This document shows, in pieces, positions 9,318-16,977 of a stretch of DNA of 64,000 bases; positions within the stretch are counted from its first letter, which is position 1; each line of letters opens with the position of its first letter. This DNA comes from Candidatus Binataceae bacterium. GTDB taxonomy: Bacteria > Desulfobacterota > Binatia > Binatales > Binataceae. The notes under the pieces are model-generated. The model was not told where the DNA came from. It was given only the letters and a program-made list of their open reading frames with translations, and did no database searches. The position numbers and the translations under genes are program-made. The stretch is from the NCBI GenBank assembly GCA_035508495.1, contig DATJMX010000041.1, positions 1-64,000 on the forward strand, written 5' to 3'.

Positions 9318-9941
9318 CTACTTCACCGCGCCGCAGCGCACCGCTCGGACGTAGAAGGAGGCGTTCTTATCGTTGCGCTCGGTATCGCCGACGCCGAAAT
9401 CCACGCCCCACGCGTCGCTCAAACCGTTCGCGAAGGTAGAGCTCGACCAGTAAAAGCGGCGCTGCGTTGGCCCGAATGTGCCGTCGATGCATGCGCTATT
9501 GGCGCCACAGCCAGACGCGTTATTGTCGACGATAGCTTGGAGTTCCACGATCGTCGGCAAGCGCCAATCGCAGTAATTCGCAAAGCAACCCGTGCTGGTA
9601 TGGCCGTTATTGGATTGGCCGTAGTTGAGGGTTCCAACAAAACTCCCGAAAGCCGTACCGCCTGGATTGGTGCTCGGGGCGCGAGACCAACTGTATCTGT
9701 TGTTGGCATCGTGTACGTTCGGGGTTCGAGGTATGACTCCTGGTACTCCCGTCTTCTTCTCCCACATCAAACCGGTCTGATTGTCGGTGATAGTGCCATT
9801 GCCATTATCCTGGTAGCGCGGCCCTACGAGCGGCCCGGATGGCTGAGGGCACGTAAGCGACGAATCGGTCTGGGCGTGTACTGCACCCACCCAGAGCAAC
9901 GCCGCGCATAAGGCGATAAACGTCAGACTGGTCTTTGTCAT
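9318..9941 (-). CDS. Secreted DUF1566 (Lcl C-terminal fold) protein, copy 2
   Basis: This 207-aa paralogue of the protein at 8636-9271 is first in the pair. It has the same layout: signal peptide ending VHAQ, then one DUF1566 domain with YQDNGNGTITDNQTGLMWE, TGCFANYCDWRLPTIVELQ and FYVRAVRC. The signal peptide, the glycine/asparagine block and the CDWRLPT motif are nearly identical between copies. The segment after GPTQRR diverges most (WGVDFGVGDTERND here, WDVHFELSRGLNF in copy 1), which is the ligand-facing region in this fold. A palindrome TTGGCGCCAA sits at 9954-9963 just upstream. Confidence 0.85.
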   Translation of the reverse strand: MTKTSLTFIALCAALLWVGAVHAQTDSSLTCPQPSGPLVGPRYQDNGNGTITDNQTGLMWEKKTGVPGVIPRTPNVHDANNRYSWSRAPSTNPGGTAFGSFVGTLNYGQSNNGHTSTGCFANYCDWRLPTIVELQAIVDNNASGCGANSACIDGTFGPTQRRFYWSSSTFANGLSDAWGVDFGVGDTERNDKNASFYVRAVRCGAVK

Positions 9942-10106
9942 TGCACTTCCAAATTGGCGCCAAATGTTTGTCTACGCATGGCAAAGCTAACAGGTCGAGT
10001 CGAGAGAGACTATCTCTGCCGATGAGCTGAATTGATTGAGCAAGCTAACTCCAGACACCAACCGGAGATCCGCATGCTTTCTCAGCCACACCTTTACGAC
10101 GCCCGC

Positions 10107-12626
10107 TTATTGGCCTTCCGCAGCCTCATTCAGGCATTTTTCCCAAACGTTGATATATGCTTCGGCGGAATGGAACAGGGGTTCGAGCGCCGCGTCACTC
10201 AAGCCAATGACCTTGAGATCGGCGACCAAGTCCGGGAGCAAACCGATATGCGCCAGGCCGTCAACGTTGAAGTCAAAAGCCTTGGTGCCGGTTACCTGTT
10301 TATCAAAGGTGCCAAAGCCAGCAATGGTGAAGGGATAGGAGAGCCTACTACTATCTCGCCACTGCAGAAGTTGCTCATTTGTGTTGTTGCCGCACGAGTG
10401 ATCGCCAAAGCGCGGTCCGACGTGGCCGGCAACTCCATTAAAATCGCTGCCAAAAGCTACAGGGCCGCCCATGACATCCACGGCATACCTATATGCTTGC
10501 GCCCAGGTCTTTGAGGAGTGGAGACAATTGTCCGGCACGCGGCTCGATGGGTAGCCAACCTCAACCTGCTCGTCTTTTCTGTCCGTGTCCTGAACATCAT
10601 CTTTGAGCATGACCGCGACCATGCCGCCGAGCTTCCTGATCCTGTCCAACTGAGCACGCGTCCGCATGCGCTCGTGCCGGCCCCCATTGCCCGAGTAGTG
10701 CTGATGGTAAAGATCGAAGTAAAGAGTATGGCTGGCTACTATCGGATAGTTTTGCTGCTCCGCCCAGCTCAGCGTGTTCTCGATCGACTTACTCGACATG
10801 TGGTCAATATCGATAATCATTCCCTTGCTTTTTAACGCGTCGAACAAAGTCCCCGAGAGGGGAAGTAATCCATTCTTGTTACAACTGGGAAGGCCAGGTG
10901 GATAAAATGGTACATCGGCTATTTTACCGGCAAAGCCTATGGCATAAAGCGCTTGCATGACGGTGCGGTCGAGCCAGAAGCCATAGCCCGAATTGCCACA
11001 GTCCATGGTTTGCCACCAGCTTCCAACCGCAGCGCCTTGCCCCACTCCGATCGCATCCTGCCACGTCGCGGCAGCGCCGAAACCATTATCGAAATTGTGC
11101 ACCGGAAATACGGCACGAACACCCTTGGCGTAATATTTGTCCACCGCGGCGATTACAGACGCATTAGTGCAGGGCCCGTTGAGCGAACAGCCGAATAGTT
11201 TGTCGACTTCGATACCCAGCACGACCGCCAGTTTCCCTGCACGAATCACTGCGCGCGCTTGGTCGGGAGTTGTGACGATCCGGAACCATCCCTGTCCCGG
11301 CCCGCCGCTTTGTTGGTCAAGGAAGGCTTCGAATTGATAAGCGGCCTGGAGTTGCGCTTCCACGGGAGGTAGGGGCAACTGCGGCGCCGTTTCCCCCGCC
11401 TTGAGCTGAAAGTGATCATCATAGAGATCCATTTCATTGAGGCGATCCGGCGGCAGCATCGAGACCGAGCAATCAATGCCCCTGAGGTGCTTGTTGCTCA
11501 GACACAAGGCCTCGTTCGTGACGGCCTGCATGACCATCAACCGCAGCCCTCCTTGCCAGGCCCGCTCCAGCCATTTGTAGTAAACCTGTTGATGGACGGT
11601 GGTGGTCCACGTCGGCCAGCCATTGAAGAGAGGTACACCCAGATTGGAGCCTGGTCTGTCCTCGGTGCCGAATCCCACGGGATCATCGAGCGGCGTATGG
11701 TCGCCGTGGAAGAGTTTCGATCCGCAGTTCGGAAGAAACTTTGGGCAAAACGGAAGGCTCACTTCCGGGTTATGCAGTTCGGTACCATCTTTTTGAACCA
11801 GATCGAGATTGGTGCCGTAGTCCTGCTTGAGTGCTTGATTAATCCCTCCCTGCGCATCGTAGGCCTCGCCGACAACGACCCCACCGCCATGCCCGAGGTT
11901 CGCAAACATATGGACATGGATGTCCGCATAACCCCGCAACGGATCATCCTGCGGAGGGGAGTCCGCGGGAGTTCCGTTGGTGCTCGGTTCGTCGATGCTG
12001 GCGAACGGAAGTTGGGCACAGGTTCCTGATGAGGAAGCCAGCGGTATATCGATCCCCGCGCCACAGGTGCAATCGCCCGTGCAGCCAGGGATTTCGCTCA
12101 AACCAGCATCACACGGGGAGCCGCGTTCCAGGACACAGCACGCCCGTTGCCCCACGCCACCGCAAGGAGTGGCTTTTATACAAGAGGTGATAGAGCTGAG
12201 AAGTCCGCCAGGATTGAGCCCACCACAGAGGCAGTTCTCTGGACAACCGGCTACTTGGGTCAGGCCAAGCTGGCAAGCAGGGCCCTCGAGATCGACACAG
12301 CAGGCGCGTTGTCCCACGCCTCCGCACGGAGCCGGTAGCACACAATGATTTGTGGCGTAGATGGGAAACCCCAAAACACGGCCACATAAGCAAGCGTCGG
12401 TGGATCCTGCGTCGCACCCAGCAACCTCAATCAAGCCGCGCCCACACGCCCGACCTTCCTGAATGCAGCACGCGCGCTGCCCGTTGCCCCCGCATTGCGC
12501 TGCCGCAGATGCCACATGCAGAGCAGCGAAGAGGACCAGCCACACAAAAATGCTCGCAAGCAGAGCATGTATGGACAGACGATCCTTTGAATTCCGTGGG
12601 CAGAGTTCCGCACGGGTTGCCTCCAT
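10107..12626 (-). CDS. Secreted M19 (renal dipeptidase)-like metallohydrolase with three Cys-rich modules
   Basis: This ~839-aa exported protein has a hydrophobic signal (SIHALLASIFVWLVLFAALH). Three repeated ~45-residue cysteine-rich modules follow, each starting CGG(N/V)GQRACC and ending near CxCG (residues ~45-205). The C-terminal half is M19-like: YADIHVHMF, GIEVDKLFG, IDIDHMSSKSI, PIVASHTLY and FGSDFNG, the positions of the binuclear zinc ligands. The first motif is HxH instead of the usual HxD. The frame can open at GTG 12671 or ATG 12656; I prefer ATG 12626, with GGAG 9 nt upstream and a shorter n-region. Substrate unknown. Confidence 0.75.
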   Translation of the reverse strand: MEATRAELCPRNSKDRLSIHALLASIFVWLVLFAALHVASAAAQCGGNGQRACCIQEGRACGRGLIEVAGCDAGSTDACLCGRVLGFPIYATNHCVLPAPCGGVGQRACCVDLEGPACQLGLTQVAGCPENCLCGGLNPGGLLSSITSCIKATPCGGVGQRACCVLERGSPCDAGLSEIPGCTGDCTCGAGIDIPLASSSGTCAQLPFASIDEPSTNGTPADSPPQDDPLRGYADIHVHMFANLGHGGGVVVGEAYDAQGGINQALKQDYGTNLDLVQKDGTELHNPEVSLPFCPKFLPNCGSKLFHGDHTPLDDPVGFGTEDRPGSNLGVPLFNGWPTWTTTVHQQVYYKWLERAWQGGLRLMVMQAVTNEALCLSNKHLRGIDCSVSMLPPDRLNEMDLYDDHFQLKAGETAPQLPLPPVEAQLQAAYQFEAFLDQQSGGPGQGWFRIVTTPDQARAVIRAGKLAVVLGIEVDKLFGCSLNGPCTNASVIAAVDKYYAKGVRAVFPVHNFDNGFGAAATWQDAIGVGQGAAVGSWWQTMDCGNSGYGFWLDRTVMQALYAIGFAGKIADVPFYPPGLPSCNKNGLLPLSGTLFDALKSKGMIIDIDHMSSKSIENTLSWAEQQNYPIVASHTLYFDLYHQHYSGNGGRHERMRTRAQLDRIRKLGGMVAVMLKDDVQDTDRKDEQVEVGYPSSRVPDNCLHSSKTWAQAYRYAVDVMGGPVAFGSDFNGVAGHVGPRFGDHSCGNNTNEQLLQWRDSSRLSYPFTIAGFGTFDKQVTGTKAFDFNVDGLAHIGLLPDLVADLKVIGLSDAALEPLFHSAEAYINVWEKCLNEAAEGQ

Positions 12627-13020
12627 TCCCCTCTTCTCCGACTTCTTGCGCTTCATTTTGCGCAATCGCACTCAGTTCGAAACACCTTAAGAAATAAGCG
12701 AAAGACTGCGGAAGTACAATAAAGTTTCAGATGCGGGAGTGCGAGACGTTTGACCGCGTCAGGATCTGTTAAGCCCTATTAAGATGGAACCTTGAAGGCG
12801 GCGTCGTGGAGAAGCCTGGACATCCATCGCAGCTAAGGGAACCGTCGAACGACCGGGAGTAATGCTTTTCGATCCGAGCCCAGAAGTGCGGTGAAGCGAG
12901 CGGCGCTGCCGTCGTCGACACGGAAGTGAGAAAAAGCGGCGAGCCTCAACGAGGCTCGCCGCTTTCTGCGAGTGAGTAATCATTTCGCGGCGGGGGCCGA
13001 GAAATATGGTTGCTATTCGA
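12627..13020. other. 394-bp intergenic region between phasin-like gene and M19-like gene
   Basis: The region holds a strong terminator hairpin at 12933-12965 and the presumed promoter zone of the M19-like gene (12650-12760, more AT-rich, with runs such as AATAAAGTTTC). A 74-codon minus-strand frame at 12759-12983 lacks any protein-like pattern and overlaps the terminator, so I do not call it. No tRNA or repeat is visible. Confidence 0.6.
12933..12965 (-). terminator. Rho-independent terminator of the PHA operon
   Basis: This is a perfect 15-bp inverted repeat with a 3-nt AAC loop (arms 12933-12947 and 12951-12965; core GCGGCGAGCCTC / GAGGCTCGCCGC). It is flanked by AAAAA on the left, which reads as a U-tract for minus-strand transcripts coming from the phasin-like gene. 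The right side has only TTTC, so termination is best in the minus direction. Confidence 0.85.
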
Positions 13021-13284
13021 CTAGTTCAGGCGCCACAGGGAGCGGGCGGCTTCGGCCGAGCGCTCTACCATCTTCTTGCCGAACTCCTGCTGGGCGGCGA
13101 AGATCGGCGCGAGCGGGGTTTCCTTGGCCCACGCCGTGGCCGAGGCCTGGAAGTCCAGCAACTGGTGCGCGATCTTCTCGTTGGTGTCGATATACCAGGC
13201 GGCAAACTTCTTCGCGCCCTCTACCGTGAAGAACTTCTCCGACATCTCACTCATGCTTTCAAACATGCTTGCCTTTTCCGACAT
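13021..13284 (-). CDS. Phasin-like PHA granule-associated protein
   Basis: This 87-aa protein has no Cys and is rich in amphipathic helix (FFTVEGAKKFAAWYIDTNEKIAHQLLDFQASATAWAKETPLAP). It matches the helical character of phasins, which coat polyhydroxyalkanoate granules. The frame extends to 13398, but ATG 13284 has a near-perfect GGAGGG seven bases upstream whereas the upstream start has none. It is the last gene of phaE-phaC-phasin and ends 56 bp before a strong terminator. Assignment rests partly on context; similarity to known phasin families needs an HMM search. Confidence 0.65.
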   Translation of the reverse strand: MSEKASMFESMSEMSEKFFTVEGAKKFAAWYIDTNEKIAHQLLDFQASATAWAKETPLAPIFAAQQEFGKKMVERSAEAARSLWRLN

Positions 13285-13401
13285 CACTTTCCCTCCGGAT
13301 TTCTTATGGCCCGCGCGCCGCTTGCCTGCGTGCCCGTTATTGCCGGTTTCGCCCGGCGGCGGCTGTCGCGGATGCGACCGACTGTGTTGATTAGCCATTC
13401 T

Positions 13402-14463
13402 TTATAAATCACGCGCGGATAGCCAGTTGGCAATCTGCGGCCAAAGCCGTTTTAACGAATCGGAACTAATCGCCGCGCCCATGTGCCCGGTCGGAAAATG
13501 CAGATCCGACTTGTCGGCGCTGCCGACCTTGTCGAGCAGCGGCTCGCTCGCGCGGGGATTGACGATATCGTCGTGGTCGCCAATCACGTTGAGAATCGGG
13601 CAAACGATCTTGCTCAGGTCGACGGTCGCGCCGCCGAGCTTCATCATCCCGTTCATCAGCGAATTGGTCTTCGTCATCTCGACGCTCTCGACGAAGATCT
13701 TCCCTGCCATCGGCACGTCGCTATGCAGCCAGCGCTCGAAGAGGCGGAAGGTGTCGATGTACCCCGGCCGCGACGACTGGCGATAAGCGCCGACGAACTT
13801 GTCGAGCGCGTGATGCGCGGGCGCCAGCGTGTTGAAGAACGAGTTCATCATGTTGGCCGGCAGATTGCCGTAGATCGACGCGATCGCCTCAGCACTCGCC
13901 TGGCTCATCGTGGCGCTCAGATGCTCAATCGGCAGATCGCGCTTGCTCGAGTCGAACGGGATCGTGAGCGAAATCAGGTTGCTCACCGTGTTCGGATGGA
14001 GCGCAGCGTACATCACGGAAAGCAACGCGCCGAAGCAGTAGCCGAGGATCGAGATGCGCTCGATGCCGCTGTGGATCTGGATCGCGCGCACGGCATTGCG
14101 GATATCGATATTCACGTAGGCATCGAACCCGCGCCATTTGTCGGACTGCCGCGGCGGAATCCAATCGATCAGATAAACGTCGAAGCCCTGGTTAACCAGA
14201 AACTCGACGACGCTCCTGCCCTTCTGCAAATCGAGGATGAAGGGCCGCTTGATGAGGGAGTACACGAGCAGGATCGGCGTGCGGCGCGCCGTGCCGCGCG
14301 CTTCGTAGCAGCGCAGGCGCACGAGGCCTGACTCGAAGATCACGCGCGAGGGCGTCGCGGGCTCGGGATCGTCCATCGGGATGCCGAAGCCGGCGCGCAC
14401 CGCGTCGAGCGTGCGCATCGCACCTTCCATCCAGAATGAGGCGACAGCGCTAATTGCGGACAT
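13402..14463 (-). CDS. phaC: Class III poly(3-hydroxyalkanoate) synthase, catalytic subunit
   Basis: This 353-aa enzyme polymerises (R)-3-hydroxyacyl-CoA into PHA on the granule surface. Its length and sequence fit class III PhaC (~355 aa), not the ~560-590 aa class I/II enzymes. It has the lipase-like box GYCFGA with nucleophile Cys143, an Asp in VIGDHDDIV (~296-299) and His327 in TGHMGA. DWIPPRQSDKWRGFDAYVN is also typical. ATG 14463 overlaps the end of the phaE-like gene by 14 bp and has GGAGG upstream, so the two subunits are translationally coupled. Confidence 0.92.
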   Translation of the reverse strand: MSAISAVASFWMEGAMRTLDAVRAGFGIPMDDPEPATPSRVIFESGLVRLRCYEARGTARRTPILLVYSLIKRPFILDLQKGRSVVEFLVNQGFDVYLIDWIPPRQSDKWRGFDAYVNIDIRNAVRAIQIHSGIERISILGYCFGALLSVMYAALHPNTVSNLISLTIPFDSSKRDLPIEHLSATMSQASAEAIASIYGNLPANMMNSFFNTLAPAHHALDKFVGAYRQSSRPGYIDTFRLFERWLHSDVPMAGKIFVESVEMTKTNSLMNGMMKLGGATVDLSKIVCPILNVIGDHDDIVNPRASEPLLDKVGSADKSDLHFPTGHMGAAISSDSLKRLWPQIANWLSARDL

Positions 14464-15025
14464 CGTTCAGAGCCTCCGGAATCGGCCATCCCGCCCACAC
14501 CGAAACCTGGTTAACGCCGACGCTGGTCGCGGGGATGATCGGCGACGTGATGTGCTCGCGAGTCGGGCGGCGAATCTCGACCTGGCGAGAGGCCTGCTCC
14601 GCCGCGCGAGCTGCTGAGAGCTCCTCGCGCAGCGAGCGGATATCCTCGCGCACCGCTTCGACCTCGTTGGCGGTCGGCAGTCCCACCGTCGGCCACAGCG
14701 ACGAAAAGAACGCGCCCGCGACCGCATTGGAGAAGCGCTGCCATCGCACGAAAGTGTCCAGCGAGCGACCCGCGACCTCGCCGAAGCGCGGATTCGTATA
14801 GAGCTGCTTGGTCGCTTCGTTCGCCACATCGACCAGGGCGTCGTAGGCTTTCCATCCCGCCTCGTACATCTGGCGCTCATCGGCCTGCGACACCAAACGC
14901 TTGGCCGCAGTCACGGGCAGCTCCAGGGCGGCCTCGGCAAACTTGACGAGCGCGGAAGCGACTGGCGAGGTCTCGACAGCAGGAGCGCCTTTGATCGGAG
15001 TTCCGTTTGAAACCTGGTTAGCCAC
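14450..15025 (-). CDS. phaE: PhaE-like subunit of class III PHA synthase
   Basis: This 191-aa helical protein precedes and overlaps phaC. Near its C-terminus it has VGLPTANEVEAVREDIRSLR followed by EEL, matching the conserved PhaE pattern of a Pro-Thr-x-x-Glu-Val motif leading into a coiled-coil heptad run. PhaE is required for class III PhaC activity and granule assembly. The frame extends to GTG 15076, but GTG 15025 has GGAGGT seven bases upstream, so I use that. It is shorter than the Allochromatium PhaE (~357 aa), so it is a compact or divergent version. Confidence 0.7.
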   Translation of the reverse strand: MANQVSNGTPIKGAPAVETSPVASALVKFAEAALELPVTAAKRLVSQADERQMYEAGWKAYDALVDVANEATKQLYTNPRFGEVAGRSLDTFVRWQRFSNAVAGAFFSSLWPTVGLPTANEVEAVREDIRSLREELSAARAAEQASRQVEIRRPTREHITSPIIPATSVGVNQVSVWAGWPIPEALNDVRN

Positions 15026-15126
15026 TTCAATTACCTCCGAAAGAACCTTGTTGAACAGTTGTTGAATCGACCTCACTAAAGAAACAGTAATGCACGGGCT
15101 AGGGCAAGCATTAGTGTTACTTACAC

Positions 15127-15144
15127 TTGTCGCGGCGGTGACAA
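15127..15144. promoter_or_regulatory. Candidate Crp/Fnr-type operator in the phaE / regulator divergent region
   Basis: The dyad TTGTC-N8-GACAA lies in the 196-bp gap between the divergent phaE-like gene and the Crp/Fnr-family gene. Arm length and spacing are a little unlike the classic TTGAT-N4-ATCAA box, so this is only a candidate. The left arm on the minus strand also reads TTGTCA, which could be a -35 element for the pha operon. Confidence 0.3.
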
Positions 15145-15221
15145 TTCAGGCAATACGGCTTAAAGAGTTGCAGAATCGGTCACCTTGGCGACATCAGCGC
15201 CGACTATGCTAGGTAGGGATC

Positions 15222-15932
15222 ATGGGCGTCGGATTGGCAATCGATCCTCGTATCCTTAGCAGGCTACGGACGCTTTCCTGGCTCAATCAGGAGCAGATAA
15301 ACAGATTGGCCGCGGAAGCCGCACTTATCCGAGCTATGCGTGGCAATTCTATCTTTGCCGAGGGCGACGAATCGACGCGTATCTATATTCTGCTCTCCGG
15401 CGCTGCGAAACTTCAGCTCATTCAGAATCGCGAGCAGCGCGTGCTCGTAGGTTTGCTCGGCCCCGGCGAGGTCTTCGGCCTCACCTCGCTATTGCCGCAA
15501 GCGACGCGCACCTTTCATTGCGAGGCCTTCACCGATTGCACCGCGGCGGCATTCAAGCCTGAGATATTCGTCGACACGGTCCTCGGCGTGCCGCTCGATC
15601 GCGCGAGCAAGATGCTCGAGATGACGGTCGGGCGATGGTGGAGCATGATCATCCGCTATTCCGGCTTCGTCGGGATGGGACTGCGCGAGCGGCTGGCAGG
15701 TGCGCTGTTCGAGGTCGCTTCGAAGTTCGGTGTGCAGGACTCGCGCGGCACTCTGGTCACGCTCAAGCTGACGCATGCGGACCTGGCCGAACTGGTGGGA
15801 GCATCGCGCCAGCGCACGACGGAGCAACTCATTGAGTTCGAGCGCGAAGGTATGATCATCCGCGACGGCCGGCGCCTCGTCATCGTTCCGGATAAGATTG
15901 TCGAAGTGGCGCAGCCGGTCGCGGCCGCCTGA
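15222..15932 (+). CDS. Crp/Fnr-family transcriptional regulator
   Basis: This 236-aa regulator has an N-terminal cyclic-nucleotide-binding-type beta-barrel (FAEGDESTRIYILLSGAAKL, then GPGEVFGLTSLLP) and a C-terminal winged helix (LTHADLAELVGASRQRTTEQ, then LIEFEREGMI). There is no N-terminal Cys cluster as in Fnr, so an Fe-S oxygen sensor is unlikely; the effector is unknown. It is transcribed away from phaE-phaC-phasin, and divergent placement suggests it controls PHA synthesis. The ATG follows a GGTAGGGA-type ribosome site. Confidence 0.88.
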   Translation: MGVGLAIDPRILSRLRTLSWLNQEQINRLAAEAALIRAMRGNSIFAEGDESTRIYILLSGAAKLQLIQNREQRVLVGLLGPGEVFGLTSLLPQATRTFHCEAFTDCTAAAFKPEIFVDTVLGVPLDRASKMLEMTVGRWWSMIIRYSGFVGMGLRERLAGALFEVASKFGVQDSRGTLVTLKLTHADLAELVGASRQRTTEQLIEFEREGMIIRDGRRLVIVPDKIVEVAQPVAAA

Positions 15933-15952
15933 TCCCCGCAGGAACATCTTCA

Positions 15953-16786
15953 ATGGCTACCGACAAATTCGTAGAAGCGAACGGCCTTCGACTGCATTAT
16001 CTCGATCATGGCGGCGACGGGCTGCCATGGCTCGGGTGTATTCACGGGCTGTCCGGCAATGCGCACAATTTCGACCGGCTCGCACCAAAGCTCACGGCCA
16101 GGTATCACGTGATCGCGCTCGACGTGCGCGGCCGCGGCGACAGCGCATGGGGCGCGCCCACGGAATATCTGCCGCAGCATTATGTGAACGATGCCGCGCA
16201 AATGTTCGACGCGATTGGCATCCAGCGTCTGACGCTTATCGGCACTTCGATGGGCGGCACGATCTCGATGATGTACGCGGGTGGATGGTCGAATCGCGTC
16301 GATAAGCTGGTGCTCAACGACATCGGACCCGACATAGATCCCGCCGGTGCGGCGCGGATCACTGCATACTTCGGCGAGGCTCCGCAGCGCTTCGCCGATA
16401 TTGCCGAGGTCGCGGCGTACTATCGCGCCAACTATCCCGCGCTTGCGAACCTGCCGGAAAACGAGTTGCAGGAGCAGGTGCAATGGTCCGTGAAGCCCGC
16501 GCCTGAGGGCGGTCTCGTGTGGAAGCTCGACCCCGCGATCCGACGGCCGATCCGCGGCGGCACCGCGCAGCAGCGGCTGGATTTGTGGGTGCCGTTCGCG
16601 CGAATCACGGCGCCGATCCTGGTCCTCCGCGGCGCCACGAGCGACATCCTCTCGGCGCGGACGGCGGCTTTGATGCGCTCGACGCACGAGGGCGTCGAGG
16701 TGGTCGAGATTTCCGGGGTCGGCCACGCGCCGTCGATGCTCGAGGCTGAATCTCAGGCGGCACTCGGCAGATTTCTCGGTCTTTAG
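15953..16786 (+). CDS. Alpha/beta hydrolase (Ser nucleophile)
   Basis: This 277-aa enzyme has the canonical fold: CIHGLSGNAHNFDRLAP (oxyanion hole), DVRGRGDSAWG, nucleophile elbow GTSMGG with Ser, LVLNDIGPDID, and a C-terminal GVGHAPSMLEAE with the catalytic His. It resembles esterase/lactonase and carboxylesterase-like members; the substrate is unknown. It begins 20 bp after the Crp/Fnr gene on the same strand and may be co-transcribed, hinting at a role in the same regulon. Confidence 0.85.
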   Translation: MATDKFVEANGLRLHYLDHGGDGLPWLGCIHGLSGNAHNFDRLAPKLTARYHVIALDVRGRGDSAWGAPTEYLPQHYVNDAAQMFDAIGIQRLTLIGTSMGGTISMMYAGGWSNRVDKLVLNDIGPDIDPAGAARITAYFGEAPQRFADIAEVAAYYRANYPALANLPENELQEQVQWSVKPAPEGGLVWKLDPAIRRPIRGGTAQQRLDLWVPFARITAPILVLRGATSDILSARTAALMRSTHEGVEVVEISGVGHAPSMLEAESQAALGRFLGL

Positions 16787-16977
16787 CCGCTCTAAACCGC
16801 CCCTCGCCGCATTGCCGTGGCGAAATCACGTAAGCCGCAGAATTGCGCAAAAGGCCTCTGACATGCGGATTCGCGCCCGTGTACAATCACTAGCGATGCC
16901 GGCTGCATGCAACCATAGCGGATTGGTCACCGTATTTTACGCATGCTTTTCAACTGCCGGCGCAAGAGGGGTACTTT

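Noticed and set aside
8636..9941. Diversity-generating retroelement target
   Set aside because: DUF1566 folds can be DGR targets, but no reverse transcriptase, template repeat or IMH-like sequence is visible in the window.
12759..12983. 74-codon minus frame between M19 and phasin genes
   Set aside because: Overlaps the terminator and has no ribosome site or recognisable motif.
13483..14331. 282-codon plus-strand frame opposite phaC
   Set aside because: Arg/Asp-rich antisense shadow of phaC; no motif.
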